Origin: Streptomyces sp. V3I7
Lineage (GTDB): Bacteria; Actinomycetota; Actinomycetes; Streptomycetales; Streptomycetaceae
Direction: 5' to 3'
Assembly (NCBI RefSeq): GCF_030817495.1
Contig: NZ_JAUSZK010000001.1
Span: 3,265,001-3,329,000, forward strand
Length of the DNA stretch: 64,000 nucleotides
Position 1 is the first letter of the stretch. Each line of letters begins with the position of its first letter. Below, in pieces: positions 8,268 to 17,600 of the stretch. The notes beneath the pieces are model-generated. The model was not told where the DNA came from. It worked only from the letters and a program-made list of their open reading frames with translations, and did not search any database. A program made the translations under genes and the position numbers.

Positions 8268-9056
8268 TCATGAGACGGCGGGCTTGATCAGGTACCCCGC
8301 GCCGCGCCGGGTGTGGATCATCGGCTCACGGCCGGCGTCGATCTTCCGCCGCAGATAGGAGATGTAGAGCTCGACGACGTTGGCCTGGCCGCCGAAGTCG
8401 TAGGACCAGACCCGGTCCAGGATCTGCGCCTTGCTGAGGACGCGGCGCGGGTTGCGCATGAGGAACCGCAGCAGTTCGAACTCGGTGGCGGTGAGGTGGA
8501 TGTGCTCCCCAGCCCGTGCGACCTCGTGGCTGTCCTCGTCCAGGGTCAGGTCGCCGACGACGAGGACGGAGTCCGCACGCCGGAAGGCGGCCGCCCCGGA
8601 CCGGCGGATCAGTCCGCGCAGCCGGGCCACGACCTCCTCCAGGCCGAACGGCTTGGTGACGTAGTCGTCGCCGCCCGCGGTGAGTCCGGCGATACGGTCC
8701 TCGACCGCGTCCTTGGCGGTCAGGAACAGCACGGGCACGTCCGGCAGTTCGCGGCGCAGCCGCCCGAGGACGGCCAGCCCGTCCATGTCGGGCAGCATCA
8801 TGTCCAGGACGACGGCGTCGGGCCGGAAGTCACGGGCGGTGCGGATGGCCCCCTGCCCGTCCTCCGCACTTCTGATCTGCCAGCCCTCGTAACGGAGGGC
8901 CATACTCAGCAGTTCGGCGATGGACTGCTCGTCGTCCACCACCAGCACGCGGACGGGGCTGCCGTCCGGCCTCAGCAGTTCCGTGCGCCCCTGGGGCGAG
9001 GTCGTGGTCATGGTGGACACCTTGTCGGCGTCCTCTGAGAGCAGGCTTTCCCCCAT
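8268..9056 (-). CDS. OmpR/PhoB-family response regulator without an adjacent kinase
   Basis: The 262-residue product (ATG read from 9056, AGGGAAA upstream; ATG 9011 also possible) has a receiver domain with the acidic pair D41-D42, phospho-acceptor D85 (VVLDMMLPDMDG), T113 and K135. A winged-helix output domain follows (about residues 160-258: HLTATEFELLRFLMRNPRRVLSKAQILDRVW ... VVELYISYLRRKID). All phosphorylation residues are intact, so it should be a normal phosphorelay target resembling actinobacterial TcrA/MprA-type regulators. A histidine kinase would be expected directly downstream, but only about 180 bp separates the stop from the exporter operon. The kinase is therefore elsewhere or lost. 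Confidence 0.92.
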   Translation of the reverse strand: MGESLLSEDADKVSTMTTTSPQGRTELLRPDGSPVRVLVVDDEQSIAELLSMALRYEGWQIRSAEDGQGAIRTARDFRPDAVVLDMMLPDMDGLAVLGRLRRELPDVPVLFLTAKDAVEDRIAGLTAGGDDYVTKPFGLEEVVARLRGLIRRSGAAAFRRADSVLVVGDLTLDEDSHEVARAGEHIHLTATEFELLRFLMRNPRRVLSKAQILDRVWSYDFGGQANVVELYISYLRRKIDAGREPMIHTRRGAGYLIKPAVS

Positions 9057-9104
9057 CTGTGATTTCCCTGAAAACGCACAGGCTCCTCTCAGCGGGCGCC
9101 CAGC

Positions 9105-9986
9105 TCAGAAGAGCCCCTCCTGCTCCTCCCGCGCCTTCCTGAACTCCCGTACCCGCACGCTGATTTCATCGCGATCCGCGCGCGAGGGGGCGAGCTCCCA
9201 ACCGGTCATCAGCCGGGTGTCGAGCACGACAACTCCCCGCCCCGCGACCGAGAGATGCAGATCAGGTCCGGCGGCGGCCACCAGCTCACCGCTCACGCTC
9301 CCCCCGGGCACGAGCTCCACCACATCGCCCACAGGGGCGTCCGCCCGCGCCAGCCCGAACACCTCGGTGTGGTCGGCGACTTGGCAGGGCTCACGGACGA
9401 GCGAGTCCGGCCACGCGTCCAGCACCACGGCTCGCGCGTACAACTCCCGTATCTCTGCGGCCCGTTCGTCCGCCGTCTCCGGCAGCGCCGCCCGCACCGC
9501 CCGTTTCTCGGCGTACGGGATCCGGTCCGGCACCCGCAGCGCGGCCCGCAACAGCTCCTCGGTACGCCGGGCGGCCATCAACGGACCGTGGCCCAGCCAG
9601 CTGAAACAGACGGCACCCTGCTCCAGCAGCCGCGCCGAGCCCCGTTCGAGCGCCGTGATCCCGACCTTGACCATGCCGGGCCCGAACCACGCCAGATATA
9701 CGTGGTACGGCCGCGGGTCGTCCGCGATCGTGTCGGCGGCCACGGAGTGCGCCCGGTCCAGCCGCGCACACTCCTCGCACCGCGCCCCCGTACTCCGCCC
9801 GGACACGGCCGCCCGCACCGCGCACGGATTCCCCCGCGCTCCCCCGCATCTGCGCACACCCCCCTCGACGACCTCGAAGGCCACCCGCTTCCCCCAGGCC
9901 AGCGCACTGCTCCGCCCGCCGTCCCACACCAGCGCGGGCCCGGCCGCCGACCACCGCATCCCTGTGCATGTCCATGCGCGTCCCAT
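9105..9986 (-). CDS. DUF2797-family protein
   Basis: This 293-residue protein starts at the ATG read from 9986 with the family opening RAWTCTGMRWSAAGPALVW. A cysteine cluster follows (CGGARGNPC ... CEECARL), which may bind zinc. Next comes YHVYLAWFGPGMVKVGITALERGSARLLEQGA, whose VYL ... VKVGIT ... R spacing is reminiscent of GIY-YIG-like nucleases; that likeness is my inference. No function is established for the family as far as I know. It lies directly upstream of the orphan response regulator on the same strand (48 bp between them), so they may share a transcript. Start choice rests on the conserved opening, since the ribosome-binding site is weak. Confidence 0.75.
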   Translation of the reverse strand: MGRAWTCTGMRWSAAGPALVWDGGRSSALAWGKRVAFEVVEGGVRRCGGARGNPCAVRAAVSGRSTGARCEECARLDRAHSVAADTIADDPRPYHVYLAWFGPGMVKVGITALERGSARLLEQGAVCFSWLGHGPLMAARRTEELLRAALRVPDRIPYAEKRAVRAALPETADERAAEIRELYARAVVLDAWPDSLVREPCQVADHTEVFGLARADAPVGDVVELVPGGSVSGELVAAAGPDLHLSVAGRGVVVLDTRLMTGWELAPSRADRDEISVRVREFRKAREEQEGLF

Positions 9987-10132
9987 CACCACCGAGGGTA
10001 GGCGGCGCCACTGACAACGGGTCATGCCATCGACCTTGCAGCCTGCGACCTGCCGCCCTGCGCAACCTCTCCGGGACTCGCTTGCGGGTGTGCGTCGACG
10101 TGTCCGGGCAACGCCCGCCGCGGTGCCGCCGG

Positions 10133-10507
10133 TCAGACCCCCGCGTCAGCAGCCGCCAGCTGCGACTCTCCCGTGTCGGCCACCGGCTGGACGGCGGTCG
10201 TCGTGTGGGACGCCCGGCCGGCCAGGCGGCAGCCGACGCAGCCGGGGTGGCCCTGGCGGGCGGCTCGGTCGCGGCTGCGCAGGTTCCAGGTGTCGCGGGG
10301 GCGGGGGCCCGGGGGCTTGCCCCAGCCGGCGAGGTGCAGGGCCCAGGTCACCAGGACGGCGACCGCGACGATCGCCAGGCCGCCGCTGATCAGGAGCGGC
10401 GAGGCCATGACCACGCCGCCGCCCGCCACTGTGGACCCGACGGTCCCGATGAGGAAGCCGGTCCAGCCGGCGATCGTGTGGCCCTCGTCGTGCAGATGTC
10501 CGCTCAC
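10133..10507 (-). CDS. Two-helix membrane protein with HGH-type N-terminus, unknown function
   Basis: A GTG at 10507 with GGAGGGCAGG just upstream begins a 124-residue protein, MSGHLHDEGHTIAGWTG. Two hydrophobic segments follow (about residues 13-32 and 37-62) and then a conserved-looking LHLAGWGKPPGPRPRDTW tail. From memory this layout occurs in a family of small Streptomyces membrane proteins annotated only as HGxxPAAW-like or hypothetical. The C-terminal 50 residues are Arg-rich and cytoplasmic. It is divergent from the helicase gene. No role can be stated. Confidence 0.6.
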   Translation of the reverse strand: MSGHLHDEGHTIAGWTGFLIGTVGSTVAGGGVVMASPLLISGGLAIVAVAVLVTWALHLAGWGKPPGPRPRDTWNLRSRDRAARQGHPGCVGCRLAGRASHTTTAVQPVADTGESQLAAADAGV

Positions 10508-10938
10508 GTACCTGCCCTCCGCCCGAGCTCCGTCGCCGGAACTCCCCGTGCGAACTCCTTCGCCGCGGAAGGAACTTACCGCTTGAGCCCCGGGTGATCC
10601 ATGGGTCAAGGCCAGGAAGGACGGGGGGAGTCGAGGGGCGGCGAGCGGTGGCACGCGGGGCGCTCCGGGCGCCCGTACCGCATCGACCTGTGGTTGCGCG
10701 ACCTGCGGTTGCGCGGCCTCGGGCGCGGTGTAGCGTCGTGAGGGAGGAGTCGTGGATCCGAAGTCGTATCGCCCGTGATCGCGATCGCGGGCGTTCTTGC
10801 TGTTCAGTCGCCGTTTCAGCGGCTCACCCGGTCGGCACTGAGCAGACTTTCGAGCCGGTACTGCACGCTCGCGCCGACCGAGAGCCGACCCGAGGCCCGA
10901 GGGCCTGACCGCCGGCTTCTGGAGGAAGGGGTGCGCCC
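10508..10938. other. 431-bp divergent intergenic region with a 22-bp near-palindrome
   Basis: No gene is seen. At 10771-10792 there is a near-perfect palindrome (GCCCGTGATC then GCGATCGCGG then GC; one mismatched pair) followed on the plus strand by a T-richer stretch. It may be a leader hairpin or early terminator ahead of the helicase. Promoters for both flanking genes must lie here, but I cannot pick convincing -35/-10 pairs. Confidence 0.4.
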
Positions 10939-12624
10939 ATGACAACAGACACCACCACAGACGCGACCGCCGAAGAGGAACAGGTCAGCTTCGCCGATCT
11001 CAATCTGGGGCCGGAGCTCCTGCGGGCCCTGACAGGACTGGGCTACGAGGAGCCCACCCCGATCCAGCGCGAGGCCATCCCTCCCCTCCTGGAGGGCAAC
11101 GACCTGCTCGGCCAGGCCGCCACGGGCACCGGCAAGACCGCCGCGTTCGCCCTGCCGGTCCTCGAGCGCATCCCCCGGAACCGCAAGGAACGCGCCCCCG
11201 CCGCCCTGGTGCTGGTGCCCACCCGGGAGCTGGCCATCCAGGTGTCGGAGGCCGTGCACCGCTACGGCAGCGACATGGGCATCCGTGTGCTGCCCGTCTA
11301 CGGCGGCCAGCCGATCGGGCGCCAGCTGCGCTCCCTGGAACGCGGCGTCGACGTGGTGGTGGCGACGCCCGGCCGCGCCCTGGACCACATCGCCCGCGGC
11401 ACGCTCCGGCTGGACGAACTGCGGACGGTCGTCCTCGACGAGGCCGACGAGATGCTCGACATGGGCTTCTCGGAGGACATCGACTCGATCCTGGAGAACG
11501 TGCCGGAGGACCGTCAGACGGTTCTGTTCTCCGCGACGATGCCGGACCGCATCGACTCGATGGCCCGGCGTCATCTGCGCGAGCCGGTCCGGATCCAGAT
11601 CGAGCGGGAGGCACCGGCGCCGGGCGAGGCCCCGAAGATACGGGAGTCGGCCTACGTCGTACGCAGGGCGCAGAAGCCCGCCGCGCTCGGCCGGCTGCTG
11701 GACCTGGAGGCCCCGGAGGCCGCCATCGTCTTCTGCCGCACGCGCGAACAGGTCGACCAGCTGGCCGAGACCCTCAACGGGCGCGGCTACCGGGCCGAGG
11801 CCCTGCACGGCGGCCTGAGTCAGGAGCAGCGGGACCGGGTCATGGGGCGCCTGCGCGGCGGCACCGCCGACCTGCTGGTCGCCACCGACGTCGCCGCCCG
11901 CGGCATCGACGTCGAGCACCTCACGCACGTGGTCAACTACGACGTCCCCTCCGCGCCGGAGTCCTACGTCCACCGCATCGGCCGGGTCGGCCGCGCCGGG
12001 CGCGAGGGCGTGGCGATCATGCTCGCGGAGCCGCGGGAGCACCGGCAGCTCAAGGCGATCGAACGGGCGACGGGCCGCCGTATCCCGGTGGAAAGCGTGC
12101 CGTCCATCGCTGACCTGCGCGCCCGCCGGCTGGAGCTGACCCGGGCCTCGCTGCACGAGAGCATCCTGGAGGACGAGGACCTGGACCGCTTCCGGGTCGT
12201 GGTGGAGACCCTCGCGGACGACTTCGACGTCATGGACGTGGCGCTGGCGGCGGTGAAGCTGGCGCACGAGGCGAGCGGCGCCGCGGTCGACGAGGAGGAG
12301 ATCCCGGAGGTCGCGCCCATGGAGCGGGGCCGGGAGCGCGCCCCGCGCGGACGCAAGGGTGGCGGCCCGCCCTCGCGCGGCATGACGCGCCTGTTCGTCG
12401 GCGCCGGCCGCAGCGCCGGGATGCGCCCGCAGGACCTGGTCGGCGCCATCGCCGGCGAGACGCAGCTGAGCGGCCGGGACATCGGCGCGATCGAGATCGC
12501 CGACCGCTTCTCCCTGGTGGAGGTCCCCGACAACGCCGCCCCCGAGGTGATCCGCGCCCTGCGCGGCAGCACCATCAAGGGCCGCAAGCCGGTGGTCCGC
12601 CGCGAACGCCCGCAGAACCGCTGA
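10939..12624 (+). CDS. DEAD-box RNA helicase with C-terminal DbpA-type RNA-binding domain
   Basis: The 561-residue helicase starts at ATG 10939 (GGAGGAAGG upstream). The motifs in order are Q motif (PTPIQ), Walker A ATGTGKT, PTREL, DEADEMLDMGF, SATMP, VFCRTREQ, ATDVAARGIDV and HRIGRVGRAG. Residues about 370-455 are linker and acidic segment. Residues about 482-555 (MTRLFVGAGRSAGMRPQDLVGAIAGETQLSGRDIGAIEIADRFSLVEVP) form a DbpA-like RRM, the domain that docks CsdA/DbpA-type helicases to structured RNA. Expected roles are ribosome assembly, mRNA decay or cold adaptation. The intergenic hairpin upstream could be part of its leader, as cold-shock helicases often have long leaders. Confidence 0.95.
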   Translation: MTTDTTTDATAEEEQVSFADLNLGPELLRALTGLGYEEPTPIQREAIPPLLEGNDLLGQAATGTGKTAAFALPVLERIPRNRKERAPAALVLVPTRELAIQVSEAVHRYGSDMGIRVLPVYGGQPIGRQLRSLERGVDVVVATPGRALDHIARGTLRLDELRTVVLDEADEMLDMGFSEDIDSILENVPEDRQTVLFSATMPDRIDSMARRHLREPVRIQIEREAPAPGEAPKIRESAYVVRRAQKPAALGRLLDLEAPEAAIVFCRTREQVDQLAETLNGRGYRAEALHGGLSQEQRDRVMGRLRGGTADLLVATDVAARGIDVEHLTHVVNYDVPSAPESYVHRIGRVGRAGREGVAIMLAEPREHRQLKAIERATGRRIPVESVPSIADLRARRLELTRASLHESILEDEDLDRFRVVVETLADDFDVMDVALAAVKLAHEASGAAVDEEEIPEVAPMERGRERAPRGRKGGGPPSRGMTRLFVGAGRSAGMRPQDLVGAIAGETQLSGRDIGAIEIADRFSLVEVPDNAAPEVIRALRGSTIKGRKPVVRRERPQNR

Positions 12625-12651
12625 CGACGGACGGAACGACGGCGTACGTAC

Positions 12652-12696
12652 CCGCGCGGCCGGGCTCCCCTCGCCGTGGGAAACCCGGCCGCGCGG
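12652..12696. terminator. Bidirectional terminator after the helicase
   Basis: CCGCGCGGCCGGG (12652-12664) pairs perfectly with CCCGGCCGCGCGG (12684-12696) across a 19-base loop. It lies between the helicase stop and the convergent NUDIX fragment. Confidence 0.75.
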
Positions 12697-12712
12697 AAGG
12701 CGGCTGTCCGTA

Positions 12713-12966
12713 TCAGTCGCCCAGCCCGCGGTAGCGCCGCAGCGCCTCGACCCCGTCCGGTACGAACGTCCACCGCGCGAGCGCCTCGTCCAGCTCGCGC
12801 TCGGTGAGCCAGCCGTGCCAGGCGATCTCCGCCGGGTCGGGGGTGATCGCCTCACCGACGGCCGCCTCGTGCACCCCGAGCCAGTACGGGCTGATCACCC
12901 CGCGGCACAGGAACTTGAAGGCGAACCGCACCGGTGCCCGTACCCCCAGCTCCTCGGTCAGCCTGC
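12713..12966 (-). pseudogene. NUDIX hydrolase, C-terminal fragment
   Basis: Reading leftwards from about 12966, the frame gives RRLTEELGVRAPVRFAFKF, CRGVISPYWLGVHEA and DPAEIAWHGWLTERELDEALARWTFVPDGVEALRRY, which is the C-terminal half of a NUDIX protein. The sequence starts inside the NUDIX box: only the EELG end of GX5EX7REUXEEXGU is left, so the catalytic residues upstream are gone. Codon bias is still good. Immediately to the right, coding passes to an AraC-type fragment on the other strand. Both genes have lost their 5' ends at the same point, which is best explained by one deletion. An open frame upstream could still be translated but would not be a working hydrolase. Confidence 0.75.
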
Positions 12967-13265
12967 GGGAACTGATCGACGAACGGCTGCTCCAGGGCGT
13001 CACCCTGGACGAGGCCGCGAAGCTGGTCCACGCCCACCCCACCCATCTCGTACGGGCCTTCAGCGCCACGTTCGGCATCGCCCCGCACCAGTACCTGATG
13101 GCCCGTCGCATCGACCGCGCCCGCCGCCGGCTCCTCGACGGCCACCCACCCGCACAGGTGGCAGCCGCCGTCGGCTTCCACGACCAGTCCCACCTCACCC
13201 GGCACTTCAAGCGCCTCGTGGGCACGACCCCCGGCCACTACGCGGCCGGCGGGCGTATCGGGTAA
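12964..13265 (+). pseudogene. AraC-family regulator, C-terminal DNA-binding fragment
   Basis: From about 12964 the plus strand encodes LRELIDERLLQGVTLDEAAKLVHAHPTHLVRAFSATFGIAPHQYLMARRIDRARRRLLDGHPPAQVAAAVGFHDQSHLTRHFKRLVGTTPGHY. This is the complete double helix-turn-helix of an AraC regulator. The roughly 170-residue N-terminal sensor domain is missing. The frame stays open further left, but that part is antisense to the NUDIX fragment and has no family likeness. A start within it could give an isolated DNA-binding domain, so residual function cannot be excluded. Confidence 0.75.
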
Positions 13266-13270
13266 CGCAA

Positions 13271-13296
13271 GAGGCCCCGGATTTCTCCGGGGCCTC
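13271..13296. terminator. Perfect 10-bp stem terminator between the AraC fragment and tRNA-Arg
   Basis: GAGGCCCCGG (13271-13280), loop ATTTCT, CCGGGGCCTC (13287-13296). It serves the AraC fragment on the plus strand and the tRNA on the minus strand. Confidence 0.8.
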
Positions 13297-13305
13297 TGTT
13301 CACTG

Positions 13306-13378
13306 TGCACTCGGCAGGATTCGAACCTGCAACCTTCTGATCCGTAGTCAGATGCTCTATCCGTTAAGCTACGAGTGC
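13306..13378 (-). tRNA. tRNA-Arg (anticodon ACG)
   Basis: The minus strand folds into a 73-nt cloverleaf. Acceptor GCACTCG (from 13378) pairs with CGAGTGC, the discriminator is A at 13306, the anticodon stem is TCTGA/TCAGA with loop CTACGGA, and the T-loop is GGTTCGAATCC. The ACG anticodon (inosine at the wobble position) reads CGU/CGC/CGA. CCA is not encoded. Confidence 0.95.
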
Positions 13379-13556
13379 TTGTTCTGTTTTTCTGTCTTCG
13401 TTCCCGGCCCTTTCGGCCCGCTCGCGGCGACAGGAAGAACATTACATGACTGCCGCCCGCATGTGAAATCCGATCCCCTCACCCACTCTGACCTGCGAAA
13501 ACGTCCATAGGGGCGATGAGCGCGGAAGGGCGGACACGGGGTCCCGGACACGGAAA

Positions 13557-13594
13557 CACCGAGGCCCCGATCCTTGTGGACCGGGGCCTCGGTG
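13557..13594. terminator. Hairpin terminator downstream of tRNA-Ser(GCT)
   Basis: CACCGAGGCCCCG (13557-13569) pairs perfectly with CGGGGCCTCGGTG (13582-13594) across a 12-base loop, nine bases beyond the tRNA-Ser 3' end. The bases between here and tRNA-Arg (13379-13556) hold that tRNA's promoter region and no gene. Confidence 0.75.
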
Positions 13595-13602
13595 ATCAAG
13601 TG

Positions 13603-13693
13603 CGGAGGCGGAGGGATTTGAACCCTCGATGGGCTTTAAGGCCCAAACCGCATTAGCAGTGCGGCGCCATAGACCGGACTAGGCGACGCCTCC
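13603..13693 (-). tRNA. tRNA-Ser (anticodon GCT)
   Basis: A 91-nt minus-strand cloverleaf with the long variable arm typical of serine tRNAs. Acceptor GGAGGCG (from 13693) pairs with CGCCTCC, the discriminator is G at 13603 and the anticodon loop is CTGCTAA. It reads AGU/AGC codons. Confidence 0.95.
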
Positions 13694-13868
13694 AGTGCGA
13701 CCTCTCCACGCGAGCGCGCGAGTGGGTGCGTTGCAGATGATGACACAGTCGAGTGTGCCGTCACCAATCGCCCCCCACGGTACTAGGCACTCGGCCCGCA
13801 GGGCAAAGTCCTTCTCGTCAGCGGGGCGCCTGCGCAACGTACGGGGGGCCTGCGGCGTTGGTCAGGTC

Positions 13869-14348
13869 ATGTCGCCGATCACCTCGCGAGCCGCCGGTGC
13901 GGTCACGGCCTGTCTCGCCGCCGTCGCCGCCGTCACCTCGATCTCCGCCCCCGCCACCGCGGCGGCCCTCTCCTTCCCGCCGCCCGTCCGGCCCGAGGAC
14001 CGGGCCGGTGATCACCTGACCGTCACCGTCCGGGACGCGGGTGACGGGCGGGACGGGACGTACGAGCTGTTCTGCCATCCCGGCGGCGGCAGTCACCCGG
14101 ACACGGCCGGCGCCTGCCGCGCCGTCGACGGGAACACCCAGTGGGGCCGCGACCCCTTCGCCCCGGTGCCGCCGGACCAGGTCTGCACCATGCAGTACGG
14201 CGGTCCGGCCACCGCGCATGTCACCGGGACCTGGGCCGGGCGCCCCGTCGACGCGACGTACGACCGCGGCGACGGGTGCGAGATCGGGCGGTGGGACGCG
14301 ATGGTGCCGCTGCTGCCGGACCTGCGCCCCCACGGAACCAGTGCGTGA
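13869..14348 (+). CDS. Secreted subtilisin inhibitor-like (SSI-family) protease inhibitor
   Basis: ATG 13869 (GGTCAGG upstream) begins a 159-residue precursor. A Sec signal peptide covers about residues 1-37 (AAGAVTACLAAVAAVTSISAPATAA, cleaved near ATA-A). The mature domain has the SSI order of four cysteines: FCHPGGGSHPDTAGAC, then VCTMQYGG, then DGCEIGRW. The C-x-M segment is the reactive-site loop, placing Met at P1, as in classical SSI proteins that inhibit subtilisin-type enzymes. A GTW(A/R)GRPV strand and a basic-acidic C-terminus also fit. The protein should act outside the cell, dampening the organism's own or competing serine proteases. Upstream in-frame codons are open but lack a signal peptide. 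Confidence 0.88.
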   Translation: MSPITSRAAGAVTACLAAVAAVTSISAPATAAALSFPPPVRPEDRAGDHLTVTVRDAGDGRDGTYELFCHPGGGSHPDTAGACRAVDGNTQWGRDPFAPVPPDQVCTMQYGGPATAHVTGTWAGRPVDATYDRGDGCEIGRWDAMVPLLPDLRPHGTSA

Positions 14349-14611
14349 GTTCGAGCACTGAGGGTCCGACTGCGCGTCGTACACGGGCATTTCATGGCGA
14401 AGCACCCGTTGCCGTAAAGGTCCCGCAAAGGTCTCGGGGGAGTGGATCCACGCGAGCACACGCTCACCGTCACTCCTCGGGCGACCTCCCTCCCATCCGG
14501 CGTCGCGAGGACGGCCGCTGCCCTTAGACTCCCTCGCGTGACACGCTGCGGGACGGTTGGCAAGATGGCCCGAGCGGTCGGCAAGGTGCGGTAACAGGGA
14601 GGAAGCGTCTC

Positions 14612-17600
14612 GTGAGCAGCAGGCCATCCCGAGGCGCTGCTCGCCTCGCAGCCATACTCGACGCGCTGCCCGACGCGTTGCTGCTGGTCAACGCCAACGG
14701 CACGGTCGTCAACGCGAACACGATCGCGCTGGAGGCGTTCGAGACGCCCGGCACAGCGCTCGTGGGGCGCGGGTTGCTCGATCTGCTCCCGGAGTTCGAC
14801 TCCAAGCTGATCCCGGGCTCCATGCGGCGGCCCGAGCACATGGACCTGCGCGGGCAGACCAAGCCGGCGCGGATGACGGCGCGGCGGACCGACGGCAGCG
14901 AGTTCCCGGTCGAGGTCACCAGCGCGAACCTGGAGAACGGCCAGCAGGCGTACGACAGTTACGGCTACACGGGCGACGAGCTGCTGATGCTCGTCGTACG
15001 CGACCTGTCCGGGACCGTCGACACCGAGGCCGAGCTGGCGCGTTCGCAGCGGCAGACCGAGATGATCCTGCGGGCGGCCGCCGAGGGCGTCGTCGGCACG
15101 GACACCGACGGGCGCATCGTCCTGGTGAACCCGGCCGCCGCCCAGATACTGGGTTACCGGGCCGGCGAACTCGGCGGCAAGGAACTGCACGACCTCGTCC
15201 TGCACTCCCGCCCCGACGGCACGCCCTTCCCGTACGACGAGTCGCCGCTCGCCGACACCCTGCGCTCCGGCCGCAAGCACCGGGTGCGCGGGCAGGTGCT
15301 GTGGTCCAAGGGCGACAAGAAGGTGCCGGTCGACCTGACGACTGCGCCCGTGCGCGACGGCGAGCAGCTCGTCGGCGCCGTGATGACGTTCACCGACCGG
15401 CGGCCGTACGACACCCTCGCCGAGGAGAAGGCCGCCGAGGAGAAGAAGCACGCCGAGGAGCTGGAACGGCTCTCCGAGGAGCACGCCTCCGACCTGACCG
15501 CGCTGCGCCAGAAGCACGTGAGCGAGGTCGAGGAGCTCACCGAGAAGCACGCGGCCGAGGTCGAGGAACTGACCGAGAAGCGCACGGCCGAGGTCAGGGA
15601 ACTCACCGAGAAGCACGCGGAGGAGATCGCCGCGAGCGAGGAGCGCTACGCCGCCCTCGGTGAGCGGGAGAAGGACCGCTACGAGGCCCTGTCCGGGCGG
15701 CACGAGCAACTCCTCACGCTGCTCGGGCGCTCGCTGCGCGGCCCGCTGGACGAGCTGCGCCGCGAACTGTCCGCCCTCGCCGCCGACGACGCGGGACAGC
15801 TGTGGCCCGAGGCCAACCAGGTCCTGCACCACCTGTCCGCGGGCTACACGCGCATCACGCAGCTCATCGACAACGTGCTCGCCTACCAGCGGCTCGACTC
15901 GGGCGCCGAGGACGTCACCCGTATGAAGGTGATGCTCGACGCCGTCGTCGCCGCCGGTGTCGAGGGCGCCATCGAGCTCATCGGGCCCGGCCGGGTCCAG
16001 TTCGCCGTGCACGCGCCGCCCATCGAGGCCGAGGTCGACCCGCAGCGGCTGGCCTCCGCCCTGGCCCATTTGATCGCGGACGTCGCCGGTGTCGACGCGA
16101 CCGGCAACTCGCCCGTGTCCAGGGGCGGTTACATGGACAACACGGTCGTCGTGGCCGCCGCGCAGCGCGGTGAGGTCGTGCGCATCGAGGTGCGCGGGCC
16201 GTACTCCGGCGGCGACCCGGTGCACGAGCCGATCGTGCGCGGGATCGTACGGGCGCACGGGGGTGTGCTCCAGACGCACGAGGTGCCGGGCATGAGCGGC
16301 AGCGCGTTCGTGCTGGAGGTGCCGATCGGAGGCGGGGCCGGTTCGGTGCCCGCCGCCCAGGTGGCCGTCGCGGCCGTGGGTGCCGGCGACGTCGTCGGCG
16401 CCAATGTGGCTGCCCTCGAAGCCGGTTCGGCCGAGCCGGCCGCGTCCGACGGGGATGTCCCCGCCGAGCAGGCGTCGGCGTCCGGTGGACGGCGGCGGGC
16501 CCGGCGGGCCTCCGTCGACTCGTTCCTGGAGAGCGAGGTGGCGGGCGCGGCCGGCGGTGCCGAGGGCGAGGCGCCCGCACCGACCGGGCGGCGCAGGAGG
16601 CGTGCGGCCGAGGAGGCGGCGCTGGCCGCGGCCGAGAGCGCGGAGGTGTCCGGCGGTACCGGGCGCCGGCGCGGCAGGCGTGCCGACGCCGAGGACGCCG
16701 GGGCCGTGGACGGCGCGGAGGGTGCGGCGACCGGTGGCCAGGGTGTGTCCGAGGGGGCCGTCATGACGGCGGCCGAGCATGCCGCGGGAGCCGCGGCCGT
16801 GGGTACGGGTCTGGGCGGGACGGTGCCGCCACGGGGCGTTCCCGTGCCCGCCGGTGGTGCCGCCCCGCAGGCCGGTCAGCGGCACGCCCTGCCGCCCGCG
16901 CTGCCCGCCGCCGGTGCGCAGTCAGGTCCGCAGGCCGGGCAGACGGTTGCCTCGCAGGCCGGGCAGACGGATGCCTCGCAGGCCGAGGGCGCGCAGCCGA
17001 GCGGTCGCCGTCGGCGTGCCCTGGCCCCCGCGCTGGCGCCTGCCGCCGCGCAGCAGGCGGGCCCGCGTCAGGTCTTCGCCCTGCCGCCCGCCGCGGCCGA
17101 CCGGACGCCCGCCCCGGAGGGGGCGCCGAACGGCCCTGCCCCGGTCCCGGCCCAGGCGCCCGTTCCCGCCCAGGCGCCCGTTCCCGCTCAGGCACCCGTT
17201 CCCGCTCAAGCACCCGTTCCCGCTCAGGTGCCGGTCCCCGCTCAGGTGCCGGTCCCTGCCCAGGGGCAGGCGCCGCACGCAGGTGGTCCGGCGAGCGAGG
17301 ACGGCCGGCACGACGCCGTGCCGCACGACCAGGCCGAGGACCACACCCCGCCCCTGCCGCACCCCACCAGCGCGCCGACGGGCCGCCGCCGACGCGCGAT
17401 GGCGCCCACGGCGGAGGCTCCCGCGGCGGCGCCCGCGCCGGGCGCTCCCGCCGCGAACGTCCCCACCGCGAACGTCCCCACCGCGAACGTTCCCGCCCAG
17501 GCGACCGCCGGGCAGAGCGTCCCCACACAGGCCCCGGTGGCCCCCGTTCAGCCCGCACCCCCCGCACAGGCACCAGCGGCTCAAGCACCCGCCGCCCAGG

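Noticed and set aside
13379..13556. An extra gene between the two tRNAs
   Set aside because: Only low-scoring short frames are present; the stretch is the promoter region of tRNA-Arg.
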